The notes under the pieces are model-generated. The model made no database searches. It worked only from the letters and a program-made list of their open reading frames with translations, and had not been told where the DNA came from. 64,000 nucleotides of DNA, taken from positions 62,001 through 126,000 of the forward strand of contig NZ_JAEFAJ010000002.1 of assembly GCF_016287535.1 (NCBI RefSeq), in the 5' to 3' direction. Positions 24,743-35,022 of the stretch are shown one piece after another (positions within the stretch are counted from its first letter, which is position 1; the number at the start of each line of letters is the position of its first letter). The position numbers and the translations under genes are program-made. Source of the DNA: Ruminococcus sp. Its GTDB lineage: Bacteria > Bacillota > Clostridia > Oscillospirales > Ruminococcaceae.

Positions 24743-26157
24743 TTCACGTCACCTCCGTAAAGCTTTCTGTTTTTGAAGCACTTGAACTTGGAGAGTGATG
24801 TTACCATAAGTCTTGAAGCAAATACTCCGAAGATGAAGTTGCAGATAACACCTGCGAGCAGGGTAAATCCGAAGGAGTAAACAACGCCCTCAGCAGTAGC
24901 GCCGAATGGGAAGAAGATAGTCTTGTTGAGGATCTTCGAGAAGAAGCTGTCCGGAACGCCGAAAGCACCCATGAGTATAACAGCGATGATAACATTTGTG
25001 ATGTTACCGTCAAGGATAGCGGAGAATGCCTTCTTGTATGCTATCTTTATAGCAGCGTCAAGAGACTTGCCTGTTCTGAGCTCTTCCTTGATACGCTCGC
25101 CGGTGATGATGTTTGCGTCAACGCCCATGCCGACTGCAAGTATGATACCTGCGATACCGGGGATAGTGAGCGTGGAGCCCTTCATGAAACCGAACCAGCC
25201 TGTAACAGCTGCAAGAGAGCCTGCGACCTGACCGCAGAGTGCGATAACGGCAACAACGCCGGGAAGCTTGTAAAGGATTATCATATATACAGCGATGCAG
25301 CAGAATGCGATGATAGCTGCAAGGAGTATAGCGTCAAGTGAACCCTCACCCATTGTAGGAGATATGGTCCTGAAGCTCTTTGTCTCCATTTTGAAGGGGA
25401 GAGCACCTGAGTTGATCTGATTAGCGAGCTTTGTCGATGATTCGAGATCGAAATTACCTGTGATCTGAGCAGTTCCGCCTGTGATAGCGTTCTTTACTGT
25501 AGGAGCTGAGATCATTGTATTGTCCATCCAGATCGAGATAGGCGTACTGGAGCCTGCGAGCTCACCGGTAGCCTCAGCGAATTTTTCTGTACCAGAGGAT
25601 TTGAGCTCAAGGGATACGGAGTATTCCATATCCTTGCCGTCTTCAGTGGGTAGGTACTGACTCTTTGCAGAAGCGATATCGTCGCCGTTGAGAACGATCT
25701 CGCCTGACGGTACAGTATTTCCGTCAGCGTCAGTAGTTGTATCTGTGCCCTTACGGAATGTCAGTTCAGCCATTTCACCGAGTTCCTTAACAGCGGACTC
25801 AGGGTCGAAGTTTGATTCGCCGACTTTCCAAGGGAAGCGGACGATAATTCTGTCGCTCTTAATATCGCTGTACACTTCGTTATCTGTGATACCGAGTGAA
25901 GAAAGTCTGGTCTTGATGACTTCGGTAGCAGAATCAAGCTGTCCCTGATCTGCGTCGAAGTTGCCGGCAGGACCGAAAGTAACGTCAACGCCGCCCTTGA
26001 TATCTATACCGAGACGGATATCGTCAACGCCCTTGACGTAAGTAGTTCTGTTATCGCCGTAGAGCTTATCAATGCCCATTACTGACGTAACAGCGAACAA
26101 AGCGATAAAAGCAACGACAATGAAGAAAGTTTTTTTGCCTGTCTTTTTCACAGTCAT
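24739..26157 (-). CDS. secD: Protein translocase subunit SecD
   Basis: The 472-residue protein has an N-terminal helix, DIRLGIDIKGGVDVTF, a large external domain and five further helices, including GIAGIILAVGMGVDANII. It is the partner of SecF. The length is normal for the Gram-positive separate type. A promoter about 90 bases upstream and a hairpin leader drive the pair. Confidence 0.96.
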   Translation of the reverse strand: MTVKKTGKKTFFIVVAFIALFAVTSVMGIDKLYGDNRTTYVKGVDDIRLGIDIKGGVDVTFGPAGNFDADQGQLDSATEVIKTRLSSLGITDNEVYSDIKSDRIIVRFPWKVGESNFDPESAVKELGEMAELTFRKGTDTTTDADGNTVPSGEIVLNGDDIASAKSQYLPTEDGKDMEYSVSLELKSSGTEKFAEATGELAGSSTPISIWMDNTMISAPTVKNAITGGTAQITGNFDLESSTKLANQINSGALPFKMETKSFRTISPTMGEGSLDAILLAAIIAFCCIAVYMIILYKLPGVVAVIALCGQVAGSLAAVTGWFGFMKGSTLTIPGIAGIILAVGMGVDANIITGERIKEELRTGKSLDAAIKIAYKKAFSAILDGNITNVIIAVILMGAFGVPDSFFSKILNKTIFFPFGATAEGVVYSFGFTLLAGVICNFIFGVFASRLMVTSLSKFKCFKNRKLYGGDVK

Positions 26158-26247
26158 GCCTCCTAAATATGGGGCTTTTTCCCCCTTTCCGCAGGTATGC
26201 GGAAAAGGCAGCAGCCCTTATTTCCTGTCTCTTTGACAATTACAATT

Positions 26248-26276
26248 ATTGTACTATATTTTTATAAAAAAGTCAA
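26248..26276 (-). promoter_or_regulatory. Sigma-A promoter of secDF
   Basis: TTGACT, 17 bases, TACAAT on the minus strand. The leader between it and secD contains a TTCCGCAtacctGCGGAA-type hairpin. Confidence 0.85.
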
Positions 26277-26363
26277 GTATCTGGACTGAAAAAATCCCCA
26301 TTTCAAAAATATGCACAATTAAGAACAGAAAATTTCGGAATTATGAACAAAATAGCCGTTAGC

Positions 26364-26396
26364 CTGCAGGGGCGGCGGAAAGGGCGCCCACTGCAG
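26364..26396. repeat. Palindromic CTGCAGGGGCG element
   Basis: CTGCAGGGGCG and CGCCCACTGCAG form an imperfect palindrome of 33 bases between atpC and secD. It resembles the TGTAGGGGC elements at 7727 and 53514. Confidence 0.55.
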
Positions 26397-26407
26397 TGAT
26401 AACAAAA

Positions 26408-26433
26408 AATGCACCCCGGATACGGAGTGCATT
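26408..26433 (-). terminator. Terminator of the ATP synthase operon
   Basis: AATGCACTCCG and CGGGGTGCATT form an interrupted stem directly after atpC, followed by TTTTTG on the minus strand. Confidence 0.88.
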
Positions 26434-26438
26434 TATTC

Positions 26439-26849
26439 TTACTTGAAATGCTTCTGTGACAGTTTAAGGCGGTTCATCGCGCGGTTCAGAGCAGCCTGTG
26501 TCTCATAGTATTCCTTTATGCTCTGTTTCTGTCTGAGACGCTCCTCAGCGCGTTCCTTTGCCTCCTGAGCGCGTTTGATGTCTATCTCCTCAGGAAGCTC
26601 ACAGGTGTCCGCAAGGATTATGGACGAATCCGGCATGACCTGTATGAAGCCCTCAGATATGGCGGCATACTTCCATACGCCGTCCACAAGGTATTTCAGC
26701 TCGCCTGTGGGAAGTGATGTTACGAGGGGCTCGTGACCCGCCATTATTCCGAGAAGTCCGTCGATAGCGGTTATAACGAGATGCTCGACTTCTCCGCTGA
26801 AGAAAATGCGGTCGGTAGCGATTATTTCAAGGTGAAAGGTCTTTGCCAT
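26439..26849 (-). CDS. atpC: ATP synthase epsilon subunit
   Basis: The epsilon subunit couples rotation of the gamma shaft to the membrane ring and restrains ATP hydrolysis. The 136-residue protein has the N-terminal beta sandwich (GLLGIMAGHEPLVTSLPTGEL) and a C-terminal helical pair. It is the last gene of the operon, 18 bases after atpD. Confidence 0.95.
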   Translation of the reverse strand: MAKTFHLEIIATDRIFFSGEVEHLVITAIDGLLGIMAGHEPLVTSLPTGELKYLVDGVWKYAAISEGFIQVMPDSSIILADTCELPEEIDIKRAQEAKERAEERLRQKQSIKEYYETQAALNRAMNRLKLSQKHFK

Positions 26850-26867
26850 ATCCGGCTCCCTCCTTTA

Positions 26868-28271
<1,404 letters not shown>

Positions 28272-28288
28272 TCAGGAAGAAGCAGTTG

Positions 28289-28719
28289 TCAGAAATCAGA
28301 AAGCAGAAAGTAGTTTATTCTGCTTTTAGATTTCTGAGAAACGATGTTAGCATTTTGCCGATTTCATTACAAAGCTCTGGCTGCTTGTTCTTCCTTAATA
28401 AATCCTAATCTGATACATATAAGTATCTGTGTTTCAAGTTCATATCTCGAACCTCTTGCTATAACAAGAAAATGTGCAAAATCCGAATTTGTTTTTCTTC
28501 CTGCACCCTCAGCTATGTTAGATGGTATTGAAACAACTGCTCTACGCATCTGGTCTGACAAAGCATATGTTTCTTCTTTAGGAAGAAATTTAATTAATCT
28601 ATATATTTCTTCCACCAGTTCCATTGCTCTTTGCCAAACTATCAGATTTTGAAAAATAGTATGATTATTATTCAACATAAATCTCTCACTACTTTCTACT
28701 TTCTGATCACTGATTTCTA
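28289..28719. mobile_element. Inverted-heptamer cassette with four-helix-bundle gene, inside the atp operon
   Basis: The element is bounded by inverted arms. One reads TCAGAAATCAGAAAGCAGAA then AGTAGT (28289-28314); the other, read on the minus strand, is TTAGAAATCAGTGATCAGAA then AGTAGAAAGTAGT (28719-28688). Both show a seven-base period built from ATCAGAA and AGTAGAA-type units. It encloses one gene, and its outer end supplies the TAG stop of atpG. No transposase is present. The insertion lengthens the atpG-atpD gap to about 460 bases without an added terminator. Confidence 0.75.
28315..28678 (-). pseudogene. Four-helix-bundle protein (S23/IVP family), frameshifted near the C-terminus
   Basis: The product has the S23 intervening-sequence-protein signature: an FQNLIVWQRAMELVEEIY start, QMRRAVVSIPSNIAEGAGR and FLVIARGSRYELETQ. 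In frame it stops at 28367 after EEQAARAL. Shifted by two missing bases, the DNA goes on with NEIGKMLTSFLRNLKAE and then TAA, which is the expected family C-terminus. It is therefore probably a frameshifted gene that lost about 18 residues. The ATG at 28678 has a weak GAGAG site. Family members occur in 23S rRNA intervening sequences, and a relative (Avd) serves diversity-generating retroelements. Confidence 0.8.
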
Positions 28720-29625
28720 ATCGCTGACCGATGCCGCGCCGCCGCATATCTCGGTTATCTCCTGAGTGATAGCCGCCTGTCTTGCGCGGTTATAGAGCAG
28801 CGACAGGTCCTTTATCATGTCCTTTGCGCTGGTGGTAGCAGCGTCCATAGCGGTCATTCTCGACTGCTGCTCGCAGCAGAAGGCTTCCACCATAGCGCCG
28901 TAGATTATTCCCTTTGCGTACTGAGGGATAAGGTAGTTCATAACCTCTTCCGGAGAAGGCATGAAGGAAGCCTTCGGCAGCTTCTTCATAGTACCGTCGG
29001 CAGCCTTTCCAAAGTGCTTTCTCTCAAAGGGGAGGAGACGGAGCGTTCTCGGCTCCTGCAAATTAGAGGATACCATATCGGTATATATGAGGTATACCTC
29101 GTCCAGCTCCCTCTTCTCGAACTTATCAAGCACGAGCTCTGCTATCTCACGGGCTCTGTAAAGGGTGGGGTTCTGGGTGGTATAGAGAAATTCTCCGTCC
29201 ACGTAAGCCTTCTTGTCGCTGCCTATGCGGCGCTGGAAGTGCATTCTTCCCACCTGTCCCATGACGAAGAGGTAGCAGTTGTCGATATCTGCCGCTTCTT
29301 CAAGCTTCTGCTCGGTGTATCTCAGGATATTATGATTGTAGCTTCCACACAGCCCCTTGTCGGCGGTAATGACGATATATCCCTTTTTACGCTTGTCCTC
29401 CGGGATATCCTGACGCCTGTCGAAATAGAGCTGACGGGTATGGGGAGTATGCTCCAGCACGCTTTCGATAGTTGACTGGAGCTTGTAGAAGTAAGGCTCT
29501 GTAGCCTCAAGCGAGCTTCTTGCCTTTTTGAGCTTTGAGGACGACATGAGGTACATAGCGTTGGTTATTTTGAGTATCTGCTGGATACTTCCGATCCTTT
29601 CGCGGATCTCTCTCATGTTGGGCAT
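28717..29625 (-). CDS. atpG: ATP synthase gamma subunit
   Basis: The gamma subunit is the central rotor shaft of F1. The 302-residue protein starts MPNMREIRERIGSIQQILKIT and ends in the conserved NRARQAAITQEITEICGGAAS. Its TAG stop coincides with the edge of the heptamer element, so the last residues (VSD) may differ from the ancestral end. It follows atpHA by 14 bases. Confidence 0.96.
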   Translation of the reverse strand: MPNMREIRERIGSIQQILKITNAMYLMSSSKLKKARSSLEATEPYFYKLQSTIESVLEHTPHTRQLYFDRRQDIPEDKRKKGYIVITADKGLCGSYNHNILRYTEQKLEEAADIDNCYLFVMGQVGRMHFQRRIGSDKKAYVDGEFLYTTQNPTLYRAREIAELVLDKFEKRELDEVYLIYTDMVSSNLQEPRTLRLLPFERKHFGKAADGTMKKLPKASFMPSPEEVMNYLIPQYAKGIIYGAMVEAFCCEQQSRMTAMDAATTSAKDMIKDLSLLYNRARQAAITQEITEICGGAASVSD

Positions 29626-29639
29626 AGCTTTTCACCGCC

Positions 29640-31661
29640 TTATTCTTCAAAAGCTGTGAGTATTCTTTCGATACGCTCTGCAAGATCGTCAGTGAGGACC
29701 TTGTTTTCTTCTATTTCCGAGATAATGTCCTGACCGTAGCTCCTGATGTAGTTCATAAGGTCTTTGCGGTACTCTCTCAGCTCGTCAAGGGGAATGCCCC
29801 TGAAAAAGTCATGCTGTGCAGCGTAGAGGAGTATGACCTGCTCGTAATGGGGGAGCGGATTGTAGAGCGGCTGTTTGAGCAGCTCTGTGAGCATATGTCC
29901 GTGGTTGAGGAGCTCAGTCGTGGACTGGTCGAGCTCTGAGGAGAACTGTGTGAATATCTCCATTTCCTTGAACTGGGCAAGGTCAATACGGAGATTGCCC
30001 GAAGCCTTCTTCATAGCCTTTGTCTGAGCTGCGCCGCCTACACGGGATACGGAGAGTCCGTAGTTCACGGCAGGGCGCAGACCTGAGTTAAAAAGCTCGC
30101 TCTCCAGGAATATCTGACCGTCGGTTATGGATATTACATTGGTCGGGATATAAGCGGAGATATCGCCTGCGAGGGTCTCGATTATCGGGAGAGCCGTCAG
30201 CGAACCGCCGCCGTGCTCGTCGTCAAGACGGCTGGAGCGTTCAAGAAGTCTCGAATGGAGATAGAAAACGTCGCCGGGGTATGCTTCACGTCCGGGAGGA
30301 CGGTGGAGCAGCAGGGACATGGCTCTGTAAGCGACGGCGTGTTTGGAGAGGTCGTCGTATACTATGAGTACGTCCTTGCCCTTTGACATGAAGTATTCCG
30401 CGATAGCAGTTCCCGAATAAGGGGCTATATACTGGAAGGGCGCGGGATCACTGGCAGATGCGCATACAACTACGGAGTAATCCATAGCGCCGTACTTTTT
30501 AAGGGTATTTACTATCTGTGCAACAGTGGAGGACTTCTGACCTATGGCAACATAGATACAGATAACGTCCTGTCCCTTCTGGTTTATGATAGTATCAACG
30601 GCAATTGAGGTCTTTCCGGTCTGGCGGTCGCCGATAATGAGCTCACGCTGACCTCTGCCTATGGGGAACATCGAGTCTATGGCAAGTATGCCTGTCTGGA
30701 GAGGTACGCTTACGGGCTTACGCTCGATAACTCCCGGAGCCTCGCGCTCTATGGGGAAGTAGTCCTCTGCCTTTATCTGTCCGAGACCGTCTATAGGCGC
30801 TCCGAGAGCGTCAACTACTCGTCCGAGAAGCTCGTCGCTCACGCCGATACCGGCTCTCTTGCCGGTCCTGATAACAGAAGAGCCCTCAGTGAGTCCGTGG
30901 TCGTCTCCGAGGAGAACTACACCCACGGTCTTTTCCTCAAGGTTCTGTACTATGCCTCTGATACCTGTTTCAAATTCTACAAGCTCGCCGTACATTACGG
31001 AATTCATGCCGTATACTCTTGCGATACCGTCGCCGAGACGGGTGATGAAGCCTGTTTCGGTAGCTCCTGACTTTACGTCAAAGTCCCGCACCTCTGTTTT
31101 GAGTACGGATATGATATCGCTGTTCCTGCTTTTTGAAACAGAGCTCACATACTCTGTAGCCTTGTTCTGAAGCGTGTCCTTCATAAGACGGAGACTGGTG
31201 CGGTAGCTCTTGTCGTATTCAAGGTCGCCTGCGTTGAGTATGAAGCCTCCGATGATATCAGGGTCGTGCTTATATTCTATATCGACGTCTTCCTTGTCGA
31301 ATTTATCCATGATAAACTGTCTCAGGTCAGCCTGCTGCGACTCCGTAAGCGGAGTAACATAGCGTACCACAGCCTTTATACTGCCCTGTCTGTTTATGAG
31401 GATATCGTCATATTCGTCAAGTATATCGCCTATGCGCTCAACATCTCCGCTGCGGACGGCGCTCATCATGAATTTCTGCATAGACTCCGGGAAGAGCTTG
31501 TTTATAACGGCTCTTTTCTCGTCGTGGGTGACAAGGGGATTAGAGAGCGTATCCGCAAGGTCGGGACAGGTCTCAAGAACCTTTCTTGTGTCAGAGCAGT
31601 CGGTCTGAGAAACGTCAAGACGTACCAGCTCTTTCAGCAATTCTCTGTCTGCGTCTTTCAT
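29640..31661 (-). CDS. Fused ATP synthase delta and alpha subunits
   Basis: The uninterrupted 673-codon frame encodes two normally separate proteins. Residues about 1-165 are the OSCP/delta subunit ([55 protein letters not shown]). After a linker of about 20 residues comes a complete alpha subunit from about residue 185, with [17 protein letters not shown], the P-loop [12 protein letters not shown] near residue 345 and the [12 protein letters not shown] region. No internal start with a ribosome site was found at the junction. No separate atpH or atpA lies in the operon. F1 holds three alpha but one delta, so stoichiometry is puzzling. Gene order is otherwise standard. Confidence 0.93.
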   Translation of the reverse strand: MKDADRELLKELVRLDVSQTDCSDTRKVLETCPDLADTLSNPLVTHDEKRAVINKLFPESMQKFMMSAVRSGDVERIGDILDEYDDILINRQGSIKAVVRYVTPLTESQQADLRQFIMDKFDKEDVDIEYKHDPDIIGGFILNAGDLEYDKSYRTSLRLMKDTLQNKATEYVSSVSKSRNSDIISVLKTEVRDFDVKSGATETGFITRLGDGIARVYGMNSVMYGELVEFETGIRGIVQNLEEKTVGVVLLGDDHGLTEGSSVIRTGKRAGIGVSDELLGRVVDALGAPIDGLGQIKAEDYFPIEREAPGVIERKPVSVPLQTGILAIDSMFPIGRGQRELIIGDRQTGKTSIAVDTIINQKGQDVICIYVAIGQKSSTVAQIVNTLKKYGAMDYSVVVCASASDPAPFQYIAPYSGTAIAEYFMSKGKDVLIVYDDLSKHAVAYRAMSLLLHRPPGREAYPGDVFYLHSRLLERSSRLDDEHGGGSLTALPIIETLAGDISAYIPTNVISITDGQIFLESELFNSGLRPAVNYGLSVSRVGGAAQTKAMKKASGNLRIDLAQFKEMEIFTQFSSELDQSTTELLNHGHMLTELLKQPLYNPLPHYEQVILLYAAQHDFFRGIPLDELREYRKDLMNYIRSYGQDIISEIEENKVLTDDLAERIERILTAFEE

Positions 31662-32146
31662 CTCTTGCCCTCCTCTTCGGAAAGGAACTTGTCTACAAGA
31701 CGGCGGTTCTTTTCGTCGTCAACATTTTCACCGATGATCCTGGAAGCAGCTTCTATAGCAAGGTCTGCTATCTCGGACTGAGCCTGACGGAGAACTCGCT
31801 TTCTCTCGTTCTCGATGGTCTTGTCGGCGTCTGCAACGATCTTTTCAGCCTCTTCCTGGGACTTCTTTATTATGGCAGATGACTCAGCCTCAGCGTCCTC
31901 ATGCGCTTTCATGATTATCCGGTTAGCCTTTTCCTTTGCTTCACTGATAGAATCCTCATACTGCTTACGGAGCTCCTCGGCTTCGGCTTTTGCCTTTTCG
32001 GCGGAGTCAAGGTTGTTCTGTATAGTACGGGTGCGTTCTGCCTTTATTTTGTTTATAGGCTTGAAAAGGAATATCCTCAGCAGCACAAAAAGTATGACAG
32101 TGTTTACAACTGCCTCAAAAATGCTCCAGAATGAAAAATCAAGCAT
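31658..32146 (-). CDS. atpF: ATP synthase b subunit
   Basis: The b subunit is the peripheral stalk. The 162-residue protein has one N-terminal membrane helix (residues 8-28) and a long charged coiled coil rich in Glu, Lys and Ala. Its stop overlaps the start of the fused delta-alpha gene by four bases. Confidence 0.94.
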   Translation of the reverse strand: MLDFSFWSIFEAVVNTVILFVLLRIFLFKPINKIKAERTRTIQNNLDSAEKAKAEAEELRKQYEDSISEAKEKANRIIMKAHEDAEAESSAIIKKSQEEAEKIVADADKTIENERKRVLRQAQSEIADLAIEAASRIIGENVDDEKNRRLVDKFLSEEEGKR

Positions 32147-32194
32147 TTCATGCCCTCCTTATGTGAATTTGCCATGATTATCTGCTGCCGGGCA

Positions 32195-32416
32195 TCAGCG
32201 GAGCATAATGATTATAAGCAGAGCCACAACAAAGCCGTAAACAGCGGTAGCCTCAGCCATAGCGCATCCGATTATAAGCGCAGTTCTGATGTCGCCCTTT
32301 ACCTCAGGCTGACGGGCGATAGACTCAGTAGCCTTGCCGGTCGCGATTCCTATACCGATACCTGCGCCTATGCCTGTAAGTACGGCAACAGCGGCGCCTA
32401 ATGCGATTATTCCCAT
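32195..32416 (-). CDS. atpE: ATP synthase c subunit, second copy
   Basis: The 73-residue c subunit makes the rotor ring. It has two membrane helices joined by the ARQPE loop, and the ion-binding glutamate lies in AMAEATAVYG. The glutamine and serine/threonine ligands that mark Na+ rings are replaced by Ile and Ala, pointing to protons. It differs from the upstream copy at only three residues. Confidence 0.94.
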   Translation of the reverse strand: MGIIALGAAVAVLTGIGAGIGIGIATGKATESIARQPEVKGDIRTALIIGCAMAEATAVYGFVVALLIIIMLR

Positions 32417-32461
32417 TTTTAATATACCTCCGTGTATGTAGTTGTTATTTGCTGCCGGGCA

Positions 32462-32683
32462 TCAGCGGAGCATAATGATTATAAGCAGAGCTACAACAAA
32501 GCCGTAAACAGCGGTAGCCTCAGCCATAGCACATCCGATTATGAGCGCGGTCCTGATGTCGCTCTTTACTTCGGGCTGTTTTGCTATTGATTCTGTTGCC
32601 TTGGCAGTTGCGATTCCTATACCGATACCTGCGCCTATGCCTGTAAGTACGGCAACAGCAGCGCCTAATGCGATTATTCCCAT
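32462..32683 (-). CDS. atpE: ATP synthase c subunit, first copy
   Basis: This 73-residue protein is nearly identical to the copy at 32195-32416; differences are Gly/Ala, Arg/Lys and Gly/Ser around the loop. The duplication includes about 20 bases after each stop (CCGCTGATGCCCGGCAGCA). Both copies keep the glutamate and a ribosome site, so both should be functional. Confidence 0.94.
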   Translation of the reverse strand: MGIIALGAAVAVLTGIGAGIGIGIATAKATESIAKQPEVKSDIRTALIIGCAMAEATAVYGFVVALLIIIMLR

Positions 32684-32685
32684 AT

Positions 32686-33435
32686 TTATTTACCTCCGTG
32701 AAGATGTGGTATTTTTTTAGCTTTTTTCAGTTTTTTTCCCTCTTTTCCTTCTTCCTCCTCCATAGCCTCAGACATATAGAGCGAGGTGAGGAATACGAAT
32801 ATATAGGCCTGCAGGAGTCCGTCAAATATATCGAAGTAAGCGCTGAAAATGACGGGTAATCCTATCGCGGGAACGCCCATGACTGCCTTGAAGGGGAGCT
32901 TTACGAGCTCCATAACGACGAACGCTCCGAGAATGTTTCCGAAAAGTCGCATACACAGCGACAGCGGTCTTGTTACAAGGTCAAGCAGATTTATAGGATT
33001 AAGGAAGCTTTTCAGCCATTTCACAGGGCCCTTTTCGATTATGAAGGTCGCCTGTACGAGTATGATAGCCATTCCCGCAAGCGCAGCCGTTACGTTTACG
33101 TCCTTTGTGGGCGGTACGAAACCGAAAATACCGATTATATTCGATATTCCTATGTAGAGTATAAAGGTTTCGAGTATAGGTATGTACCTTCTGCCTTTTT
33201 CTCCGAGGATATCCACAAACAGAGCGTCAAGCCAGTCCATTACTCCCTCAAGTATGCACTGGGAGCCTGTGGGCACCTTTTTCAGCTTTCTTGTGAGTAG
33301 TATTGAAAGCAGTACAAGAACTGCCATTATTACCCAGGTCACCACACATGAATCAGCAATGGGGATATCAAGACCGAATAAATGTATCGTAAAGGCGGTA
33401 TGGTTATCCAGCCCTTCCATTAGCTCTTCTGCCAT
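32686..33435 (-). CDS. atpB: ATP synthase a subunit
   Basis: The a subunit forms the proton channel against the c ring. The 249-residue protein has five to six membrane helices, the essential arginine in SLCMRLFGNILGAF, and a conserved late helix LLQAYIFVFLTSLYMSEA. The ATG at 33435 has AAGGTG upstream. It ends three bases before the atpE ribosome site region and opens the operon; no atpI gene precedes it. Confidence 0.95.
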   Translation of the reverse strand: MAEELMEGLDNHTAFTIHLFGLDIPIADSCVVTWVIMAVLVLLSILLTRKLKKVPTGSQCILEGVMDWLDALFVDILGEKGRRYIPILETFILYIGISNIIGIFGFVPPTKDVNVTAALAGMAIILVQATFIIEKGPVKWLKSFLNPINLLDLVTRPLSLCMRLFGNILGAFVVMELVKLPFKAVMGVPAIGLPVIFSAYFDIFDGLLQAYIFVFLTSLYMSEAMEEEEGKEGKKLKKAKKIPHLHGGK

Positions 33436-33474
33436 GATAACACCTTCTTTCTTTGCGTAATTATTCCAAAAATA

Positions 33475-33510
33475 ATAAAACGGAGACTGCAATTACACAA
33501 ATCTCCGTTG
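33475..33510 (-). terminator. Terminator-like hairpin in the atp leader
   Basis: On the minus strand AACGGAGA and TCTCCGTT can pair around a 15-base loop, followed by TTTTATTATTTTT. It lies between the atp promoter and atpB, so it may attenuate the operon. No alternative antiterminator was found. Confidence 0.5.
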
Positions 33511-33586
33511 ATTGAGTCTTGATGATGTACAGATATATGTCCGTCGGACTTTTTCAAGCTGCGGATAACATCATGTCCACTTATAT

Positions 33587-33615
33587 ATAATATAACAAAA
33601 ACATCTTATTGTCAA
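33587..33615 (-). promoter_or_regulatory. Sigma-A promoter of the ATP synthase operon
   Basis: TTGACA, 17 bases, TATTAT on the minus strand, about 150 bases before atpB. Confidence 0.85.
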
Positions 33616-33648
33616 GACTTTGAGAAAAATTTCACACTAAAGATACAA

Positions 33649-33984
33649 TTATTTTCCGTCGCCTTCCGCAAGCTTCAGAGCGCGGTCGATACGCTCTATA
33701 GCGCCGGAATTGAGCTTTTCCGCAAGGCGGACGCGGTCTATCTCCTTTTTGAAGGAACCGAGCTCGTCAGCGATACGTCTGAGCACTTCGGCAGTTTTCA
33801 GCTGCTGATCCTCCAGAGCGCAGACCCGCTTTATAAGGTCGTTTATATTTGCGGCAAGAAGCTCGTTGGCGTTGTTCTGATTTTCACCGAATTCCGTCAG
33901 CTTTTCGCCTGCTTTAAGCGTACTTATCTTTTCGTGTCCGGTAAATGTAAGCATTTTGTCTTTGGTCAGCTTCATATCAGACAT
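33649..33984 (-). CDS. Hypothetical coiled-coil protein (111 aa)
   Basis: This soluble 111-residue protein is largely helical; residues 40-108 have the heptad character of a coiled coil (AANINDLIKRVCALEDQQ). No family is recognised. The ATG at 33984 lies eight bases after AAGGAG; the track start is the GTG within that spacer. It is the last gene of the polysaccharide operon, 45 bases after the reductase gene, and resembles in size the coiled-coil gene after the Wzt-like ATPase at 62017. Confidence 0.65.
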   Translation of the reverse strand: MSDMKLTKDKMLTFTGHEKISTLKAGEKLTEFGENQNNANELLAANINDLIKRVCALEDQQLKTAEVLRRIADELGSFKKEIDRVRLAEKLNSGAIERIDRALKLAEGDGK

Positions 33985-34029
33985 TTTGTTCACTCCTTTT
34001 ATTCGGTTAAGAGTCGTTGTTCCGGCTTT

Positions 34030-34992
34030 TTATGTGCCAAGTGACAAGCCGTAAGCCATGAGCTTTTCTCTCCAGTAGTTCAGCGTATCCTCTACGGTCT
34101 GCTCCATGCTTATCTCCGCGCACCAGCCGGTATCGGCGAATATCAGCGAAACATCTGGCTCTATTAAAGGTATATCTGAAGCTCTCATGCGGCTGGGATC
34201 CTGTTTTACTTCTATCGGCAGCTCTGCGAAGGAAAGGGCAGTATCAAGTATGAACTGTATCGTCACAGCCCTGCCTCTGCCCACGTTGTACACGGCTCCG
34301 CTCCTGCCCTTTTCGCCGAGAAGCCGGTAAGCTCTGACCACGTCCCTGACGTCGGTGAAATCACGCATAGCCGTGAGATTTCCAACGCTGATAACAGGCT
34401 CGCGCATACCCTTTTCTATCTCCGCTATCTGTTTGCAGAAATCGGAGATAACGAAGATATCGCTCTGACGGGGACCCGAATGGTTGAAAGCTCTCACCAT
34501 CACTATGTCCATTTTGTAGGCACGGGCGTATATCTCGCCTATCATGCCCTGACAAGCCTTTGTGGCGGCATAGATATTGCCGGGATTGAGGGGCTCCGAC
34601 TCCTTCAGCGGACAGGCTCCCTTGCGGATATAGCCGTATTCCTCGCCGGAGCCGATGAGCAGCGTCCTTATATCCTTTTTTTCTGCTGCGCGAATCGCTT
34701 CAAGCACATTTATAGTGCCGATGACATTTATTTCCGCAGTGAGCTGCGGTTTTTTCCATGATACCGACACCGAGCTCTGAGCGGCAAGGTGATACACCAC
34801 GTCGGGAGCGGTTTCGTCAAATATCTGCGATATGTCGTCCCCGTTCATTATATCGAGCACGTGGGTGCCGCATTTTTCGGTTATTGTCTCATTCGGCAGA
34901 CAGGTAGCGTGGACCTCCCAGCCTGCGGAGGCGAGCTCGCGGATAAGATAAGCTCCCACGAAGCCTGCCGCGCCGATTATCAATGCTTTCAA
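34030..34992 (-). CDS. rmd: GDP-6-deoxy-D-mannose reductase (NAD-dependent epimerase family)
   Basis: This 320-residue SDR protein begins LKALIIGAAGFVGAYLIREL, the Rossmann fold, and has the catalytic YAATK motif near residue 141. With gmd and manC in the same operon, the best role is reduction of GDP-4-keto-6-deoxymannose to GDP-D-rhamnose. The likely start is TTG at 34992, seven bases after GGAGGG; the ORF-track ATG lacks such a site. The exact product sugar is inferred: a GDP-sugar epimerase is possible. Confidence 0.75.
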   Translation of the reverse strand: MKALIIGAAGFVGAYLIRELASAGWEVHATCLPNETITEKCGTHVLDIMNGDDISQIFDETAPDVVYHLAAQSSVSVSWKKPQLTAEINVIGTINVLEAIRAAEKKDIRTLLIGSGEEYGYIRKGACPLKESEPLNPGNIYAATKACQGMIGEIYARAYKMDIVMVRAFNHSGPRQSDIFVISDFCKQIAEIEKGMREPVISVGNLTAMRDFTDVRDVVRAYRLLGEKGRSGAVYNVGRGRAVTIQFILDTALSFAELPIEVKQDPSRMRASDIPLIEPDVSLIFADTGWCAEISMEQTVEDTLNYWREKLMAYGLSLGT

Positions 34993-35022
34993 GTGTCTGC
35001 CCTCCATTATCAAGAAGTTGTA

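Noticed and set aside
32195-32683. Na+-coupled ATP synthase
   Set aside because: The c subunits lack the Gln and Ser/Thr ligands typical of Na+ rings.
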